A stretch of DNA of 61,028 bases from DATGFK01 sp040007395 (GTDB lineage: Bacteria; Chloroflexota; Anaerolineae; Aggregatilineales; UBA2796): positions 1-61,028 of the forward strand of contig JBDTVG010000177.1 in NCBI GenBank assembly GCA_040007395.1, given 5' to 3'. Shown here one piece after another: positions 33,578 through 43,062 of the stretch. Position 1 is the first letter of the stretch; every line of letters starts with the position of its first letter. A program made the position numbers and the translations under genes. The notes under the pieces were generated by a model. That model was not told where the DNA came from. It was given only the letters and a program-made list of their open reading frames with translations, and did not search any database.

Positions 33578-36017
33578 AATTTCTTTCGTTTTCGTACAGG
33601 AAAATGACTAGCACAATCAGCATCGTTAGCAGAATTACACCCAACAGGATCACCAGCAGCACACTTTGGTTATCGGAAAAGAATAGCGGCGATGGCGCGA
33701 CAGGTAAGTCAACCTTATAGTCAATTGATTGCTGGGCGACGATTGGTGAGATCGGGCGGTGCGGTGGCAGCACAGCGGTTGGTTGGGGCAGCACAGCGGT
33801 TGGTTGGGGCAGCATATTGGGCGTTGCCGAAGCCTGTGGAGTCACAGTAACGGAGAGCGCTATCGGCAAAGGTGCATAGCGTGCTTCGACACTCAGAGTA
33901 AATTTTCCCCCCGAAGCAGGAGACCACGCGACGTGAAACTGCTTTTGTCCTTTGGCAGGGAGGGTCACAGTCTGATCGAACACTGTGACATAGAAAATAC
34001 CGACCTGCTGCTGCACGTTGATTTCAACAGGATAAGCATCAGTGGAGCCTGCATTTTGCGCCGTGAAGTCGATATAACCATATAAAGGTGTATTGGTATT
34101 CTCGACCCGTGTCACGGTGATCGGTGAAAGCTGGATAGTCGGCGGTTGAGGGGGTTGGACAGAGAGCTTGCCATTCTCATTCTGGAGTACATACTCTCCA
34201 TCGCGCAGTGAACCCGCTTGAGCTTGACGGGCAGGTTTCTGAACATGAATTGAGGCGATAAACCGATCTGGGTTGGTGGAGAGATGCGTGATCGCCGCGC
34301 CGCTGAGTACCGTTACCGAGCCGGGTAAGTCAGCAAACATCGCCGCCAAATCATCCGCTGTATGGTGAACCGCCGCGTCCTTTGCCAGACGGACTCCAAG
34401 ATCGCGCCATTCCTTTGTATTGGTTGGCGGGGCGGTTTGCCACAATCGCGCAGCGAAGCCTTGTGACAACTGCTTAACTTGTAGCCCATTCTCAGAAGTC
34501 AGTACCGCGAGATCGGGGCGGACAATAAGCTGTTGATCGGGTTTACCCTGTTGTCGCGTCCACGTATCAAAATAGCCGTCCTGATCGGTGTCGCTGTACA
34601 TGACACTGCGGTAAATCTCTGCTGTACCGTCAGTCAGTTCATCATTGGTAAAGTCGAAGCTGTTCCCGCTGATGCTCGTTTTTGCATCCAAAATAATCAC
34701 GCCAGCCCGCGCCCCAATCATGTGCAGGCGGCGATCAACCGTGCTGAAATATAAGCGCGGTTGGCGGTTATAGTCCTCAAAATTGTATTCCTCGCGCAGC
34801 CCGACATATGGCGGGGTATACGGTGCTAGCGAAATCGCCGCCCGATCTAAGAGCTTGCTCCGCACTTGTGGCGTGTAAATAAGGCTTTCGTAGATTCCCT
34901 CGGTAAAGGAGCGCGGACTGTCCGATTCATATTCGGCAAAGGCAGCCCCAAGCCAGACCTGCGAAATGACAAAATCCGGCAATTTCTGGTAATCCAGATG
35001 GCTAATACGTATGCCACTGTAAGTGTGGACTTCATCAATTGGCGGATCACCGATAAGGTAAAAGCGATAATGCTGCAATTCGGTCTGCTGCGCCCAGCTA
35101 TAGCGGAACTCACTGTAGGTCGTCACGGCATCGTTGTGTCGATCCTGATCTTCAGTAATGGCTCGCAGCTTTAATTCCGATTCGCCGTCGTGATTGCCGT
35201 GCAAGTCGTAAAAGGCGAACGGGTTTTCGACGGCAAACGAAGCGGTTGATCCACCAGCGGGTCTGCCAAAGACGAACGAATAGCCGCTTTCCACATACCG
35301 AATCGGGATCAGATGCTTGAGCCGTGCAATCGCCCTGTGATCTGCGGTGAGGACAATCATCGGGCCAATCACTGGTAGCAAGTCACCGGGGACAGGCCGC
35401 CATGTTTTATCGATATTGACCGAAATCAGCGGATATGGCCCCGCCACATCGACATTATCATATTCATCTTCCGGCGAACCATCATTGTTTAGATCATGCG
35501 TTTTAATCTCGACAACGTTTCTCGTAGCGTTGGGAGGCCAATTGGCAGGCATCTGGTCGGGGTTTTGGGCCAGTACAAGCTCGTATTCGGTATCCTGAAA
35601 ACTGTAGTAACTGTGCAGCGTCAGGGAAAGATTCCAGTCAGGCAGACCGTTGGCAAGATACCAACCTGAGCCATCCGCGACGATACGGATTATCCAGCCG
35701 GGAAGGATACTTTTGCACAAAGCCTCCGAGGTGACAACATCATTGGTATAGATAAACGCAGTTTTGTGTTGGTCAACCACCGCAAATTTAATGAGTATAT
35801 GGGTCGCGCCCGTACTATCGGGGATCGTCCACACATCGCCGTCCCGATCCGCAATACCGTTCTGGTTGGCATCGTAGACTGGATAGTGTTGTGGTGACTG
35901 TAATGATGACTGTAGCAGCGTGCAACTTTGTGCGTGGACGGGCTGGATGGAAGTTGTGGTGGTGATTATGACCCATGTCGCAAAAAATGAGACGTACCTT
36001 ATCAACGTTTTAAGCAT
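33561..36017 (-). CDS. Secreted, membrane-anchored protein with calcium-loop-like repeats
   Basis: 818 residues. Signal peptide MLKTLIRYVSFFATWVII...HAQ; C-terminal helix LLVILLGVILLTMLIVLVIFLY then a short charged tail, so the body is extracytoplasmic and anchored at its end. Three Asp/Asn-rich loops (DANQNGIADRDGD, DLNNDGSPEDEYD, DTDQDGYFDTW) resemble calcium-binding loops of the thrombospondin-3/dockerin type. A CARDB-like beta domain (about residues 635-745) precedes a Pro-rich linker with tandem LPQPTAV units. ATG 36017 has GGTGGA 6 bases upstream. No enzyme motif seen. Possibly a glycan-assembly or surface-layer protein. Confidence 0.75.
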   Translation of the reverse strand: MLKTLIRYVSFFATWVIITTTTSIQPVHAQSCTLLQSSLQSPQHYPVYDANQNGIADRDGDVWTIPDSTGATHILIKFAVVDQHKTAFIYTNDVVTSEALCKSILPGWIIRIVADGSGWYLANGLPDWNLSLTLHSYYSFQDTEYELVLAQNPDQMPANWPPNATRNVVEIKTHDLNNDGSPEDEYDNVDVAGPYPLISVNIDKTWRPVPGDLLPVIGPMIVLTADHRAIARLKHLIPIRYVESGYSFVFGRPAGGSTASFAVENPFAFYDLHGNHDGESELKLRAITEDQDRHNDAVTTYSEFRYSWAQQTELQHYRFYLIGDPPIDEVHTYSGIRISHLDYQKLPDFVISQVWLGAAFAEYESDSPRSFTEGIYESLIYTPQVRSKLLDRAAISLAPYTPPYVGLREEYNFEDYNRQPRLYFSTVDRRLHMIGARAGVIILDAKTSISGNSFDFTNDELTDGTAEIYRSVMYSDTDQDGYFDTWTRQQGKPDQQLIVRPDLAVLTSENGLQVKQLSQGFAARLWQTAPPTNTKEWRDLGVRLAKDAAVHHTADDLAAMFADLPGSVTVLSGAAITHLSTNPDRFIASIHVQKPARQAQAGSLRDGEYVLQNENGKLSVQPPQPPTIQLSPITVTRVENTNTPLYGYIDFTAQNAGSTDAYPVEINVQQQVGIFYVTVFDQTVTLPAKGQKQFHVAWSPASGGKFTLSVEARYAPLPIALSVTVTPQASATPNMLPQPTAVLPQPTAVLPPHRPISPIVAQQSIDYKVDLPVAPSPLFFSDNQSVLLVILLGVILLTMLIVLVIFLYENERNYVNSD
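33771..33812. repeat. 18-bp in-frame tandem repeat coding the Pro-rich linker
   Basis: The unit GGTTGGGGCAGCACAGC recurs in tandem (plus-strand reading) and encodes repeated LPQPTAV on the minus strand in the secreted protein. Copy number could vary by slippage. Confidence 0.6.
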
Positions 36018-36078
36018 AATTTCCACCATTGGATTGGTAAAACATAAGCTATTGTCCCACTTTCTGAACAGTGCAGTT

Positions 36079-37365
36079 TCACAGATCTATTACGTCTGGG
36101 TAACTTTCCCCTTTGTGCCACTCATAATAGAGATGACCGGAACGCTGTTCGGTCAACATAAAGCGGGTCTTATCTTCGCGAAACCAACAGCGGCGGTTAC
36201 GCCACACACAGTCGATCTCTGTTTTTTGGAAAGAAGTCGTGACGTTTATGTAGTGTGGTTGGTAAAGCATCGTCAGGGCGCGGAACGCCTTATCGCACCA
36301 GCCCACGACAGGCAGCACATCCCGAAATTCTGGCAGAGTCTCTCGAAATTTGAGTCGCCCTAGTCTGGCAAATCCGTTTGCAGTGGGAATGCCGCCGCCG
36401 GGATATTGTGCGTTAACCAATATCGACACGAGTTTCGCGATCAGCGTTTGATCAAACGTAGCATAGGGTTGAGCAAGCAAAAACGCCCGCAGCAGATCAC
36501 CACTGGGGCTGATCCAACGTGGCGCGCCGATCAACGGTCCGCTTTTGTAGTGACCAAGTAGCGTACCGTCCGCCTGAACGAGTGTCGAAAGATAACGCAC
36601 TGCCTTTTGAATAAATGCTGCGTACATAGGCAAGGGTTGCCTTCCGATTAGCCGTGCTATCGCCGAAACACATCGCGCCGTATAAATGCCAAAGGTCAGT
36701 GCGTGCTGATGCGTTCCAGCGTGAACCGTCGCGCCTGCCCTGCTGCCCTCGGCAACCTGACATGACAACACCACTTGCGCGGCAGCAGTGATATAAAGCT
36801 GCATCGACTCGCCGGACAGCGCTTCGTAGAGCAGCAATGCTTCCAGCGTGGTTGCATTCTTATTGGCAACCAGACAATCATCGTCGGGCTGTTCCCGGAA
36901 GCCGCGCCCAGTCCACAGCCGTCCGATCAACACTTGGCGGATCGTTTGTTCCGCCGCCGCAAAATAACGCTGCCACTCCGCCAATTTCTCAGCGCGAAGG
37001 ACACTGGCAAGTTCCAGCAAGCCAATCGTCGCGGCGGCTTCGTGGGGCGTGCCGCCGATAGCAGGGCCAAACTCGAATGACGAATTCCAGAAATGACCAT
37101 CGGTCTGCTGTCCCGCGATCAGATCATCGCCTGCCTGTTGTGCTCTTCTTAACCAGATTGCGTTAGAAGTCGCATGATACAAGTTGAGATAGCCACAGAG
37201 AATGCCCTCATAGCGCCAGTCAAGCATTGCGCCTGTATAGATCAAACTTGAGTCCCACCAATGGCTGATCGGACCAGTGTAACCGGAGGGGCCGCGCATC
37301 GACTCCAACCACTGATCGAGCGCCAATACCGCCGTGTCGCCACGCAGGTCGTCAAGACTGACCAT
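36079..37365 (-). CDS. Putative six-hairpin (alpha/alpha-barrel) protein
   Basis: 428 residues without a signal peptide. Trp-, Tyr- and His-rich segments spaced through the chain (YTGPISHWWDSSLIYTGAMLDWRYEG, DGHFWNSSFEFGPAIGGTPHEAA, HQHALTFGIYTARCVSAIARL, RWISPSGDLLRAFLLA, PGGGIPTANGFARLGRLKFR) suggest an (alpha/alpha)6 toroid as in glycan lyases, unsaturated glycosidases or epimerases. I cannot name the family or catalytic residues. Placed among glycosyltransferases, so a glycan-modifying role is inferred only. Overlaps the next gene by 14 bases. Confidence 0.7.
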   Translation of the reverse strand: MVSLDDLRGDTAVLALDQWLESMRGPSGYTGPISHWWDSSLIYTGAMLDWRYEGILCGYLNLYHATSNAIWLRRAQQAGDDLIAGQQTDGHFWNSSFEFGPAIGGTPHEAAATIGLLELASVLRAEKLAEWQRYFAAAEQTIRQVLIGRLWTGRGFREQPDDDCLVANKNATTLEALLLYEALSGESMQLYITAAAQVVLSCQVAEGSRAGATVHAGTHQHALTFGIYTARCVSAIARLIGRQPLPMYAAFIQKAVRYLSTLVQADGTLLGHYKSGPLIGAPRWISPSGDLLRAFLLAQPYATFDQTLIAKLVSILVNAQYPGGGIPTANGFARLGRLKFRETLPEFRDVLPVVGWCDKAFRALTMLYQPHYINVTTSFQKTEIDCVWRNRRCWFREDKTRFMLTEQRSGHLYYEWHKGESYPDVIDL

Positions 37366-37981
37366 GAAACACCACGATATAACTCAACAGGCGCTCAAAA
37401 CGGCTGGCGGTGATGTGCCGCAATGCGTAATCCTTAAGCGGAAAATAGATCGGCAGCGCCAAGCGATCCGCTAGCATTGCCAGCGCCCAGATCGCTATGA
37501 AGGTTGGCGGGTAAATGCCCCGCAACTGCTCAACCTCACAGCGATAATTGGCAAACTTGAGTTGATGCACGACCTGTCGAATCGTCAGACTTTTGGAAGC
37601 GGGATGCAGGATCTTCTTATAGGAAAGCGTATTGCGAAAACAGCCGATCATGTGATCCGCTTGAATGAGAGGCATCCCTGTTTCCAGCGAGAACGGATAC
37701 AGCACCGCTTCTGCCCCCGCGTCAACGGTGATCAACCATGACCATTTCTCAGATGAGGCAAGATTATCAACAGGCAAATCTACCGATTTTATTGAGGGTG
37801 GCAGGCGTAACATCACCTGCTGAATCACATCTGGTTCATTAGATTGAATACGCACACGCTGCACACGACTGTGCCACACCCACATACCGAGATAATCCAA
37901 TGCGCGACGCATTCCATAAGAAAATAGTTCCGCAGGCGTGATCACTTCTAAGTAGTCGCGCTCACGGCTACTTTTTAACAA
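37352..37981 (-). CDS. Hypothetical protein of the polysaccharide cluster
   Basis: 209 residues with no motif I recognise and no clear transmembrane helix. The start is uncertain: TTG at 37981 overlaps the methyltransferase end by 14 bases and has no evident ribosome site; GTG at 37945 or ATG at 37915 are alternatives. Translational overlap with both neighbours supports it being real and co-translated. It may assist the adjacent six-hairpin protein. Confidence 0.6.
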   Translation of the reverse strand: MLKSSRERDYLEVITPAELFSYGMRRALDYLGMWVWHSRVQRVRIQSNEPDVIQQVMLRLPPSIKSVDLPVDNLASSEKWSWLITVDAGAEAVLYPFSLETGMPLIQADHMIGCFRNTLSYKKILHPASKSLTIRQVVHQLKFANYRCEVEQLRGIYPPTFIAIWALAMLADRLALPIYFPLKDYALRHITASRFERLLSYIVVFHGQS

Positions 37982-38696
37982 AACGCATCATCATCCGGTC
38001 AGCCAGAGTCGGCACCAACGGGATAATCAGCTTATCCAAAAACCGCGACAGGCTGCCGATGAGCGTGTGTGCGCCCGAAGGGGTCGCCGTTCCGGCGATG
38101 CGCTCTATTTTCAGGTTGAAGACAGCAGCCAGTTCACGCAATGCACGCGGCGTAAACATGCGAATATGGCCTGACGGTAAACCTGCCGGGGCCAGCGGAT
38201 TGCCATAGCGAGCGCGGGTGCTGACCTCGCTAAAAAATGGCTGCCAGCCGAACAGCAGCACAATCCGATTTTTCCAGCACGCCAGATTTGGAGTCGTGAT
38301 CACGGCATAGCCGCCGGGTCGCAGCAGTCGGGCGATCTCTTCCACGAGATCATCCGGCGAAAAAACATGCTCGATCACTTCGCCGCAGAACACAACATCA
38401 AAGTAGCCGTCTTCAAACTTCAGTGGCAGATCGTTGTTCAGGTCAACACAAGCGGTGTGGATACCGCGTTCTTCCGCTTCCAGCAGGCGGTTAGGCACAA
38501 AATCGACACCATAGGCTTCTGCCGCTTGGATCGTGTCGCGGATCAATTCGGTTTTGCAGCCATCCAGACAGCCAATATCCATCAGCCGCCCTCCGGGTAT
38601 GGGAACGAACTGCGCCAGTTCAGGCGCAAAATTCCCGGTACCCTGTCCACCCTTCACCCCGTCGAGAAGTTGGTAAAAGGCCTGTACTTTATTCAT
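37968..38696 (-). CDS. Class I SAM-dependent methyltransferase
   Basis: 242 residues; SAM-binding motif I is LMDIGCLDGCKTELI (near residue 38), acidic end of beta-2 in AYGVDFVPN, motif at VVFCGEVIEHV, and LLRPGGYAVITTPN (post-I/III region), the usual layout of Methyltransf_11/23-type enzymes. Likely methylates a sugar or lipid intermediate. Start overlaps the deacetylase stop (ATGA). Confidence 0.88.
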   Translation of the reverse strand: MNKVQAFYQLLDGVKGGQGTGNFAPELAQFVPIPGGRLMDIGCLDGCKTELIRDTIQAAEAYGVDFVPNRLLEAEERGIHTACVDLNNDLPLKFEDGYFDVVFCGEVIEHVFSPDDLVEEIARLLRPGGYAVITTPNLACWKNRIVLLFGWQPFFSEVSTRARYGNPLAPAGLPSGHIRMFTPRALRELAAVFNLKIERIAGTATPSGAHTLIGSLSRFLDKLIIPLVPTLADRMMMRFVKK

Positions 38697-39514
38697 CGCT
38701 GCTCCTGAAATTCATTTATCGGTTTCTGTGCGCGAATTGCTAACCGACGGTGCAGACTTACCCACAATTCGTGCCAGTCGCGTTTACCACTCAAAATTGC
38801 TGCAAGATCGGCTGGTGTATGTGCTGCTAGCATTGGCTCACGAACCAGCGCCCACCGATCTGTTCCGAGGCTGTTGCCCCACAAGCCGCCAAGCAACACA
38901 GCACTGCGATAGCCCGCCGTTTGCACAACCTGACGCTCCCTTAGGGTGCAATCTCCATATGGATAGGCAAAATGAAAATCGGTGATGTTCAGATGGGCAT
39001 TCAACCACTGTAAAGATAAGGTCACTTCATCCTCCAACTGTGCCATCGGAAGTTGGGATAATCGCTCGTGGCGTATGCTGTGACTGCCCACTGTAATCTC
39101 GACCTGTGCCTTGCCTAGTGTTACAAGGTCGTCGAGATTCATCAATGGACGCTGGGGTGCATAATGGCTCCAATCACTGTGTCCACCGACTTTCCCGGTG
39201 GCGACATAGACAGTAGCCGGGGCTTGCCATTTTTCAAGGATGGGCAGCGCATCGCTCTTGAAATCGGCAAACGCATCATCAAAGGTCAGGCAAACCCGGC
39301 GCGAGATGTCTTTTCCCGCTTCGATCAGGCTGATTAGTTCGGGCAAGCCGCACACAGTAAACCCGTGTTGACACAATAGAGCAAGATCAGAATCAAGCTG
39401 CTGCGGACTTACCGTCCAGGGATCAGCACACACAACCGATACGCTGTGATAAGCCAGTATCCGCGCATGGCTGCGCTGCAACACCCTCGCCCCGTTCAGC
39501 AGCAAACGTATCAT
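38693..39514 (-). CDS. Polysaccharide deacetylase (NodB domain)
   Basis: 273 residues. NodB motifs: TFDDAFADF (motif 1, base and metal Asp), GSHSIRHERLS (motif 2, metal His pair), FAYPYGDCTLRE (motif 3). This is a CE4 metal-dependent deacetylase that removes N- or O-acetyl groups. No signal peptide is evident, so it may act on a lipid-linked intermediate at the cytoplasmic face or be anchored otherwise. 4-base overlaps with both neighbours. Confidence 0.88.
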   Translation of the reverse strand: MIRLLLNGARVLQRSHARILAYHSVSVVCADPWTVSPQQLDSDLALLCQHGFTVCGLPELISLIEAGKDISRRVCLTFDDAFADFKSDALPILEKWQAPATVYVATGKVGGHSDWSHYAPQRPLMNLDDLVTLGKAQVEITVGSHSIRHERLSQLPMAQLEDEVTLSLQWLNAHLNITDFHFAYPYGDCTLRERQVVQTAGYRSAVLLGGLWGNSLGTDRWALVREPMLAAHTPADLAAILSGKRDWHELWVSLHRRLAIRAQKPINEFQEQR

Positions 39515-40659
39515 CCAGATTTCTGTACTTTTGGGCGTGGCCCCTGAAAAAACACGATCTGTTTGTGTAGAGTCGCCAGCGCGATTAACCCACTAAAAAA
39601 GCTCACGATTAGCAGCGCAGGAGTCACCCAGAGTTGGGGCAACCATCCCCTATCGCCCGTATAGGCCAACGTACTGATCGCCGGATTGACGCGCCGCAAC
39701 AGCACCCACACCATAAAAGCCGTTGCCAACCACAACGGAGTCATTGAGCCGAGGCTAAGCGATCCAAGCAGGCCGATGGGTAAAGCAGCGAAAAATAGCC
39801 CGCCCATGATGTAAAAACTGAGAGATGTAAGCAATGGATGCCCTTGATCCGATGGATTTCCCATCAAGCCAAGTGTCAATTGCAGGTGCGCCCGCCGCCA
39901 TCGAATCTCGTCCTTGCTAAAACGGCGTAGCGAATTAGGGAGATAGGTGCGGTGGTGTGCGTCTCTGGCGAAGGCTTTGCGAACTCCCAATCGGGAGACG
40001 CGCACATCAAAATCCCAATCTACACCAACCGTCACGCTCTCAGGAAAGCGACCAATCTGCTCGATAATCTGCCGCTGTACGGCGATTGCGCCGCCGTGCA
40101 ATGTCGTTTCGCCGCGCATTTCGTATGCCAGAATCTTTTCCATCTCGAACTGATCGCTGATCAGGGTATGTTCCGTTGCGAAATAATTTGCCACTGCTGC
40201 CGAATAGCCCTGCGTTAGCGGCGCAAGCAGATTGGCTAACCAGTCTGGCTCGACAAGACAATCCGCGTCCATAAGGACAATCAGGTCGCCTTTCGCCTCG
40301 GCATAGCCCACGTTAAAGGCGGCATTCTTGCCGCGTGGTGGCTGTGCGATTACCTTGAATTGCGCCCACGTTTTACAAAGATCGCGGGCATAGGCTTCCG
40401 TGCCATCCGGCCCGCCAGCAATAACCACAGCTTCCCACTCCGAATATCGCGATTCGCGCAATGCCAACAGTGTGGCGGCAATCGTCGAGCGCTCATTCCA
40501 AGCGGGAATCAGGATCGACACAAACGGCGTACTTGCCAGCATGAACATCGGATGGCTCTGTTGGCGGGCTTGTCTGCCCATGCGCCACGCCTGACCCCAT
40601 GCGATCAACACCCACAATCCGATGATAAGCCAGATGACATACATCATAACATCAGGCAT
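39511..40659 (-). CDS. Membrane glycosyltransferase family 2
   Basis: 382 residues. One N-terminal helix (MMYVIWLIIGLWVLIAWG), GT-A domain with SILIPAWNERSTI, DAD motif in IVLMDADCLVEPDWL, a second acidic motif in VGVDWDFDVRVS, and basic-Trp motif EIRWRRAHLQL as in processive GT2 enzymes. Two to three C-terminal helices follow. This layout resembles transferases that start or extend polymers at the membrane (for example PgaC-type), although non-processive enzymes share it. The adjacent NodB deacetylase supports an N-acetylated polymer. Confidence 0.88.
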   Translation of the reverse strand: MPDVMMYVIWLIIGLWVLIAWGQAWRMGRQARQQSHPMFMLASTPFVSILIPAWNERSTIAATLLALRESRYSEWEAVVIAGGPDGTEAYARDLCKTWAQFKVIAQPPRGKNAAFNVGYAEAKGDLIVLMDADCLVEPDWLANLLAPLTQGYSAAVANYFATEHTLISDQFEMEKILAYEMRGETTLHGGAIAVQRQIIEQIGRFPESVTVGVDWDFDVRVSRLGVRKAFARDAHHRTYLPNSLRRFSKDEIRWRRAHLQLTLGLMGNPSDQGHPLLTSLSFYIMGGLFFAALPIGLLGSLSLGSMTPLWLATAFMVWVLLRRVNPAISTLAYTGDRGWLPQLWVTPALLIVSFFSGLIALATLHKQIVFFQGPRPKVQKSG

Positions 40660-41929
40660 TGGGTAGTTTCCTCAAGGCAAGATAGTGATATTCCTGTAGT
40701 CGTTTGCGCGTCTGGACTTTCCAGCCAACGCTCTCCGCCAGTTTGATGAGTTCGGCAAAAGAAGGGTAGTTCACATTCGAGTAGTGTAGAGGAGTCATGC
40801 GTGCGGCTTGCTTCAGCCGCATCGTGAAGGCATAGATAGAGGCAGCTTCCTTATCGAGAATCATCAATAGGCCGTCGGGTTTGATGAGCGAGGCTGCCTT
40901 GCGGAGTGCTGAATGATAATCCGCATGGGAAAAGTGCTGAAAGACATCATAAAAATAGATCGCATCAAAAAGGATGTTCGGTTCAAGCGACAACTCTATA
41001 AAATTGCCGCAGAGGATCTGGGCCTTCTCGCGCAAAATATCGTGGGCTTTTGCCACCAACTGCGGCGAAAGATCGATACCCGTTAACTGGGTGGCGGATT
41101 CCAAGCGGTTTCGCAGCAAGGCGAGCCAGCGACCATTGCCACAGCCCACTTCCAGTATGGAGCGCATTTCTGATGACACGTCATTCAGAGAAGCCAGAAT
41201 CGTTGATTCAAAGATGGAGCGCATTTTGGGCGAAGCCCAATCAGAAGCGTAATCCTGCCCAGTTTCGTAGACTTCATCAAAGACGCGCTGCACTTCAGCA
41301 TATTTGCCCTGATAGTGCGGAGCTTCAATGGGCCGCACTACCGAACTAGGCTCAATGACCTTGATCACCCGCGCTGGAATACCCATCGCGACTGAGTAAG
41401 GCGGAATATCTTTGTTTACGATGGCTCCCGCACCGATCACAGAACATTCGCCAACGCGAATACCCTGCAAGATAACCACATTCGTGCCAATATATGCACC
41501 ATGTTCAATGACGACTGGCTTGGAGTAGTAGGGATAGCCCATCTCGCGTAGCGGGCTTTGCCCGACATGTTGATGCGTAATGATCCGCGTACCCATCGAA
41601 ATTGTGACACGATCTTCGATAGTGACACGCTGGTGCAGATCAATTAAGACATCTTTGCCGATGTGTACACGATTCCCGATGCTCAGGTTCGAGTAATCTT
41701 GGCTGGCGTTGACGATAAGCAGTGGCGCGAAAATACTGACCTGCTGACCCACTGCTGCGTTACCCAATCGCAGGATACGGATCGCGCTGTTGGGCAGGAC
41801 CTTGAGCAGTAACAGGTTCACCCCTTCGATACCGCGCAGCATCAGCGTAGACTTGACGACGATCCGCCAGTAAAGATCAAGCATGACCCGTAGGATTTTG
41901 ATAACCAACACGCCGATCTGGATGATCAT
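40652..41929 (-). CDS. Fused hexapeptide acyltransferase and SAM methyltransferase
   Basis: Single 425-residue chain with two enzymes. Residues about 80-190 form a left-handed beta-helix acyltransferase (GNRVHIGKDVLID, VTIEDRVTISMGTRI, VVIEHGAYIGTNVVILQGIRVGECSVIGAGAIVNKDIPPYSVAMGIPARVI), the WcaF/LacA type. The likely catalytic His is in ITHQHVG. Residues about 205-425 are a class I methyltransferase with SILEVGCGNGRWL (near 258), TGIDLSP, and DAIYFYDVFQHF. N-terminal 55 residues contain a hydrophobic stretch. It likely acetylates and methylates the same sugar. No stop or frameshift separates the domains. Confidence 0.85.
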   Translation of the reverse strand: MIIQIGVLVIKILRVMLDLYWRIVVKSTLMLRGIEGVNLLLLKVLPNSAIRILRLGNAAVGQQVSIFAPLLIVNASQDYSNLSIGNRVHIGKDVLIDLHQRVTIEDRVTISMGTRIITHQHVGQSPLREMGYPYYSKPVVIEHGAYIGTNVVILQGIRVGECSVIGAGAIVNKDIPPYSVAMGIPARVIKVIEPSSVVRPIEAPHYQGKYAEVQRVFDEVYETGQDYASDWASPKMRSIFESTILASLNDVSSEMRSILEVGCGNGRWLALLRNRLESATQLTGIDLSPQLVAKAHDILREKAQILCGNFIELSLEPNILFDAIYFYDVFQHFSHADYHSALRKAASLIKPDGLLMILDKEAASIYAFTMRLKQAARMTPLHYSNVNYPSFAELIKLAESVGWKVQTRKRLQEYHYLALRKLPNA

Positions 41930-43062
41930 TCAACTGCTCCAGCCAACACCCGTTCATATTGCTCGATGAGACGAGGCAAATCAAAGGCATTGATCTGTAG
42001 TGGGCGACCTTTGGGAAGGTGGAGCGCGGTGAGGATACCTTTTTCGAGTGCATCTTTATTATCGTCTATCAGAACCACATTGGGAAATCCACAGCGCCGC
42101 ACCGATTCCAGATCGGTGCAAACACTCGGTACACCCGCTGCCAAATACATGAGCAGACGCATCGGACTGCTGGCTTCGGCTCCCGGCGTTTTAGCGTAGG
42201 GACACAAGCCCACATCCAGCGCACTGATCACAGTGGGGGCTTTTTCCAACGGTATATAGCCGAGAAATCGGATGTTATCTAACCCTTCGTGCTCAACCAT
42301 TGCCTGTGCTAATGGCATCGCCTTGCCGCGCCCCGCGATCAGAAATGTAATGTCTTTGAGACTTCGCGCCACTGCGATCACTTGTTCGAGTTCGGCGGGT
42401 TTGTCGTGATTGCCCAGCAAACCGACCAGTTTACCTCGGACGTTAAGTTTCTCGCGGAGCGCTTTTCCATCTGTGCCATCTGTGTCGGCAAAACACGCAA
42501 GATCAACGCCGTTTGGAATGAGATGAACGGGCGCATGTGTACCTCTCGCGACTGCCTTGTCCGCCAGCACACTGCTCGCGGCAACGACGGCATCGGCATT
42601 GTGCAAATAGGCTTGTTCGGTGTCGAAGATCTCTTGCGCATAGGCTGATATTCGCCCATAGCTCATCCAATAACCGCTGTTGTCGTCAAAGAGATCAAAA
42701 ATGACACGGGGCGCGGTGGGCGGCGGCACAACAAAAGTTCCGACTACCGCTTCAATTGCATAGCGGCTAATCAGCGTTTGCACGATTTTCGAGAACACCA
42801 GCGTATTGAAGCGCCGCAACCCCGGCGTGAATATTGCGGGCGAAATACGCGGAATACCATGTACTTTAATCGCGCCATCCCAATGGGATCGATAGAAAAA
42901 ATTGCAGAGATAACGCAATGACAGATAGTCGCCAGGTGTGCTGAAATCGGCAACCCAATTGGTGACATGGACAGTATGTCCGCGTGCTACCAAGCCGCGT
43001 GTGAATTGGTGGGCGCGTTGCGGAATGTCCCACGCCGTGTGAGGAATCCAAAGGATATTCAC
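41926..43062 (-). CDS. Glycosyltransferase family 4-like protein
   Basis: 378 residues, GT-B fold. GTG start overlaps the aminotransferase stop as GTGA. N-terminal NILWIPHTAWDIPQRAHQFTRGLVARGH; C-terminal KLVGLLGNHDKPAELEQVIAVARSL and the acidic loop YAKTPGAEASSPMRLLMYLAAGVP replacing the canonical E-x7-E spacing. Retaining transferase of the polysaccharide pathway; sugar unknown. Confidence 0.87.
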   Translation of the reverse strand: MNILWIPHTAWDIPQRAHQFTRGLVARGHTVHVTNWVADFSTPGDYLSLRYLCNFFYRSHWDGAIKVHGIPRISPAIFTPGLRRFNTLVFSKIVQTLISRYAIEAVVGTFVVPPPTAPRVIFDLFDDNSGYWMSYGRISAYAQEIFDTEQAYLHNADAVVAASSVLADKAVARGTHAPVHLIPNGVDLACFADTDGTDGKALREKLNVRGKLVGLLGNHDKPAELEQVIAVARSLKDITFLIAGRGKAMPLAQAMVEHEGLDNIRFLGYIPLEKAPTVISALDVGLCPYAKTPGAEASSPMRLLMYLAAGVPSVCTDLESVRRCGFPNVVLIDDNKDALEKGILTALHLPKGRPLQINAFDLPRLIEQYERVLAGAVE

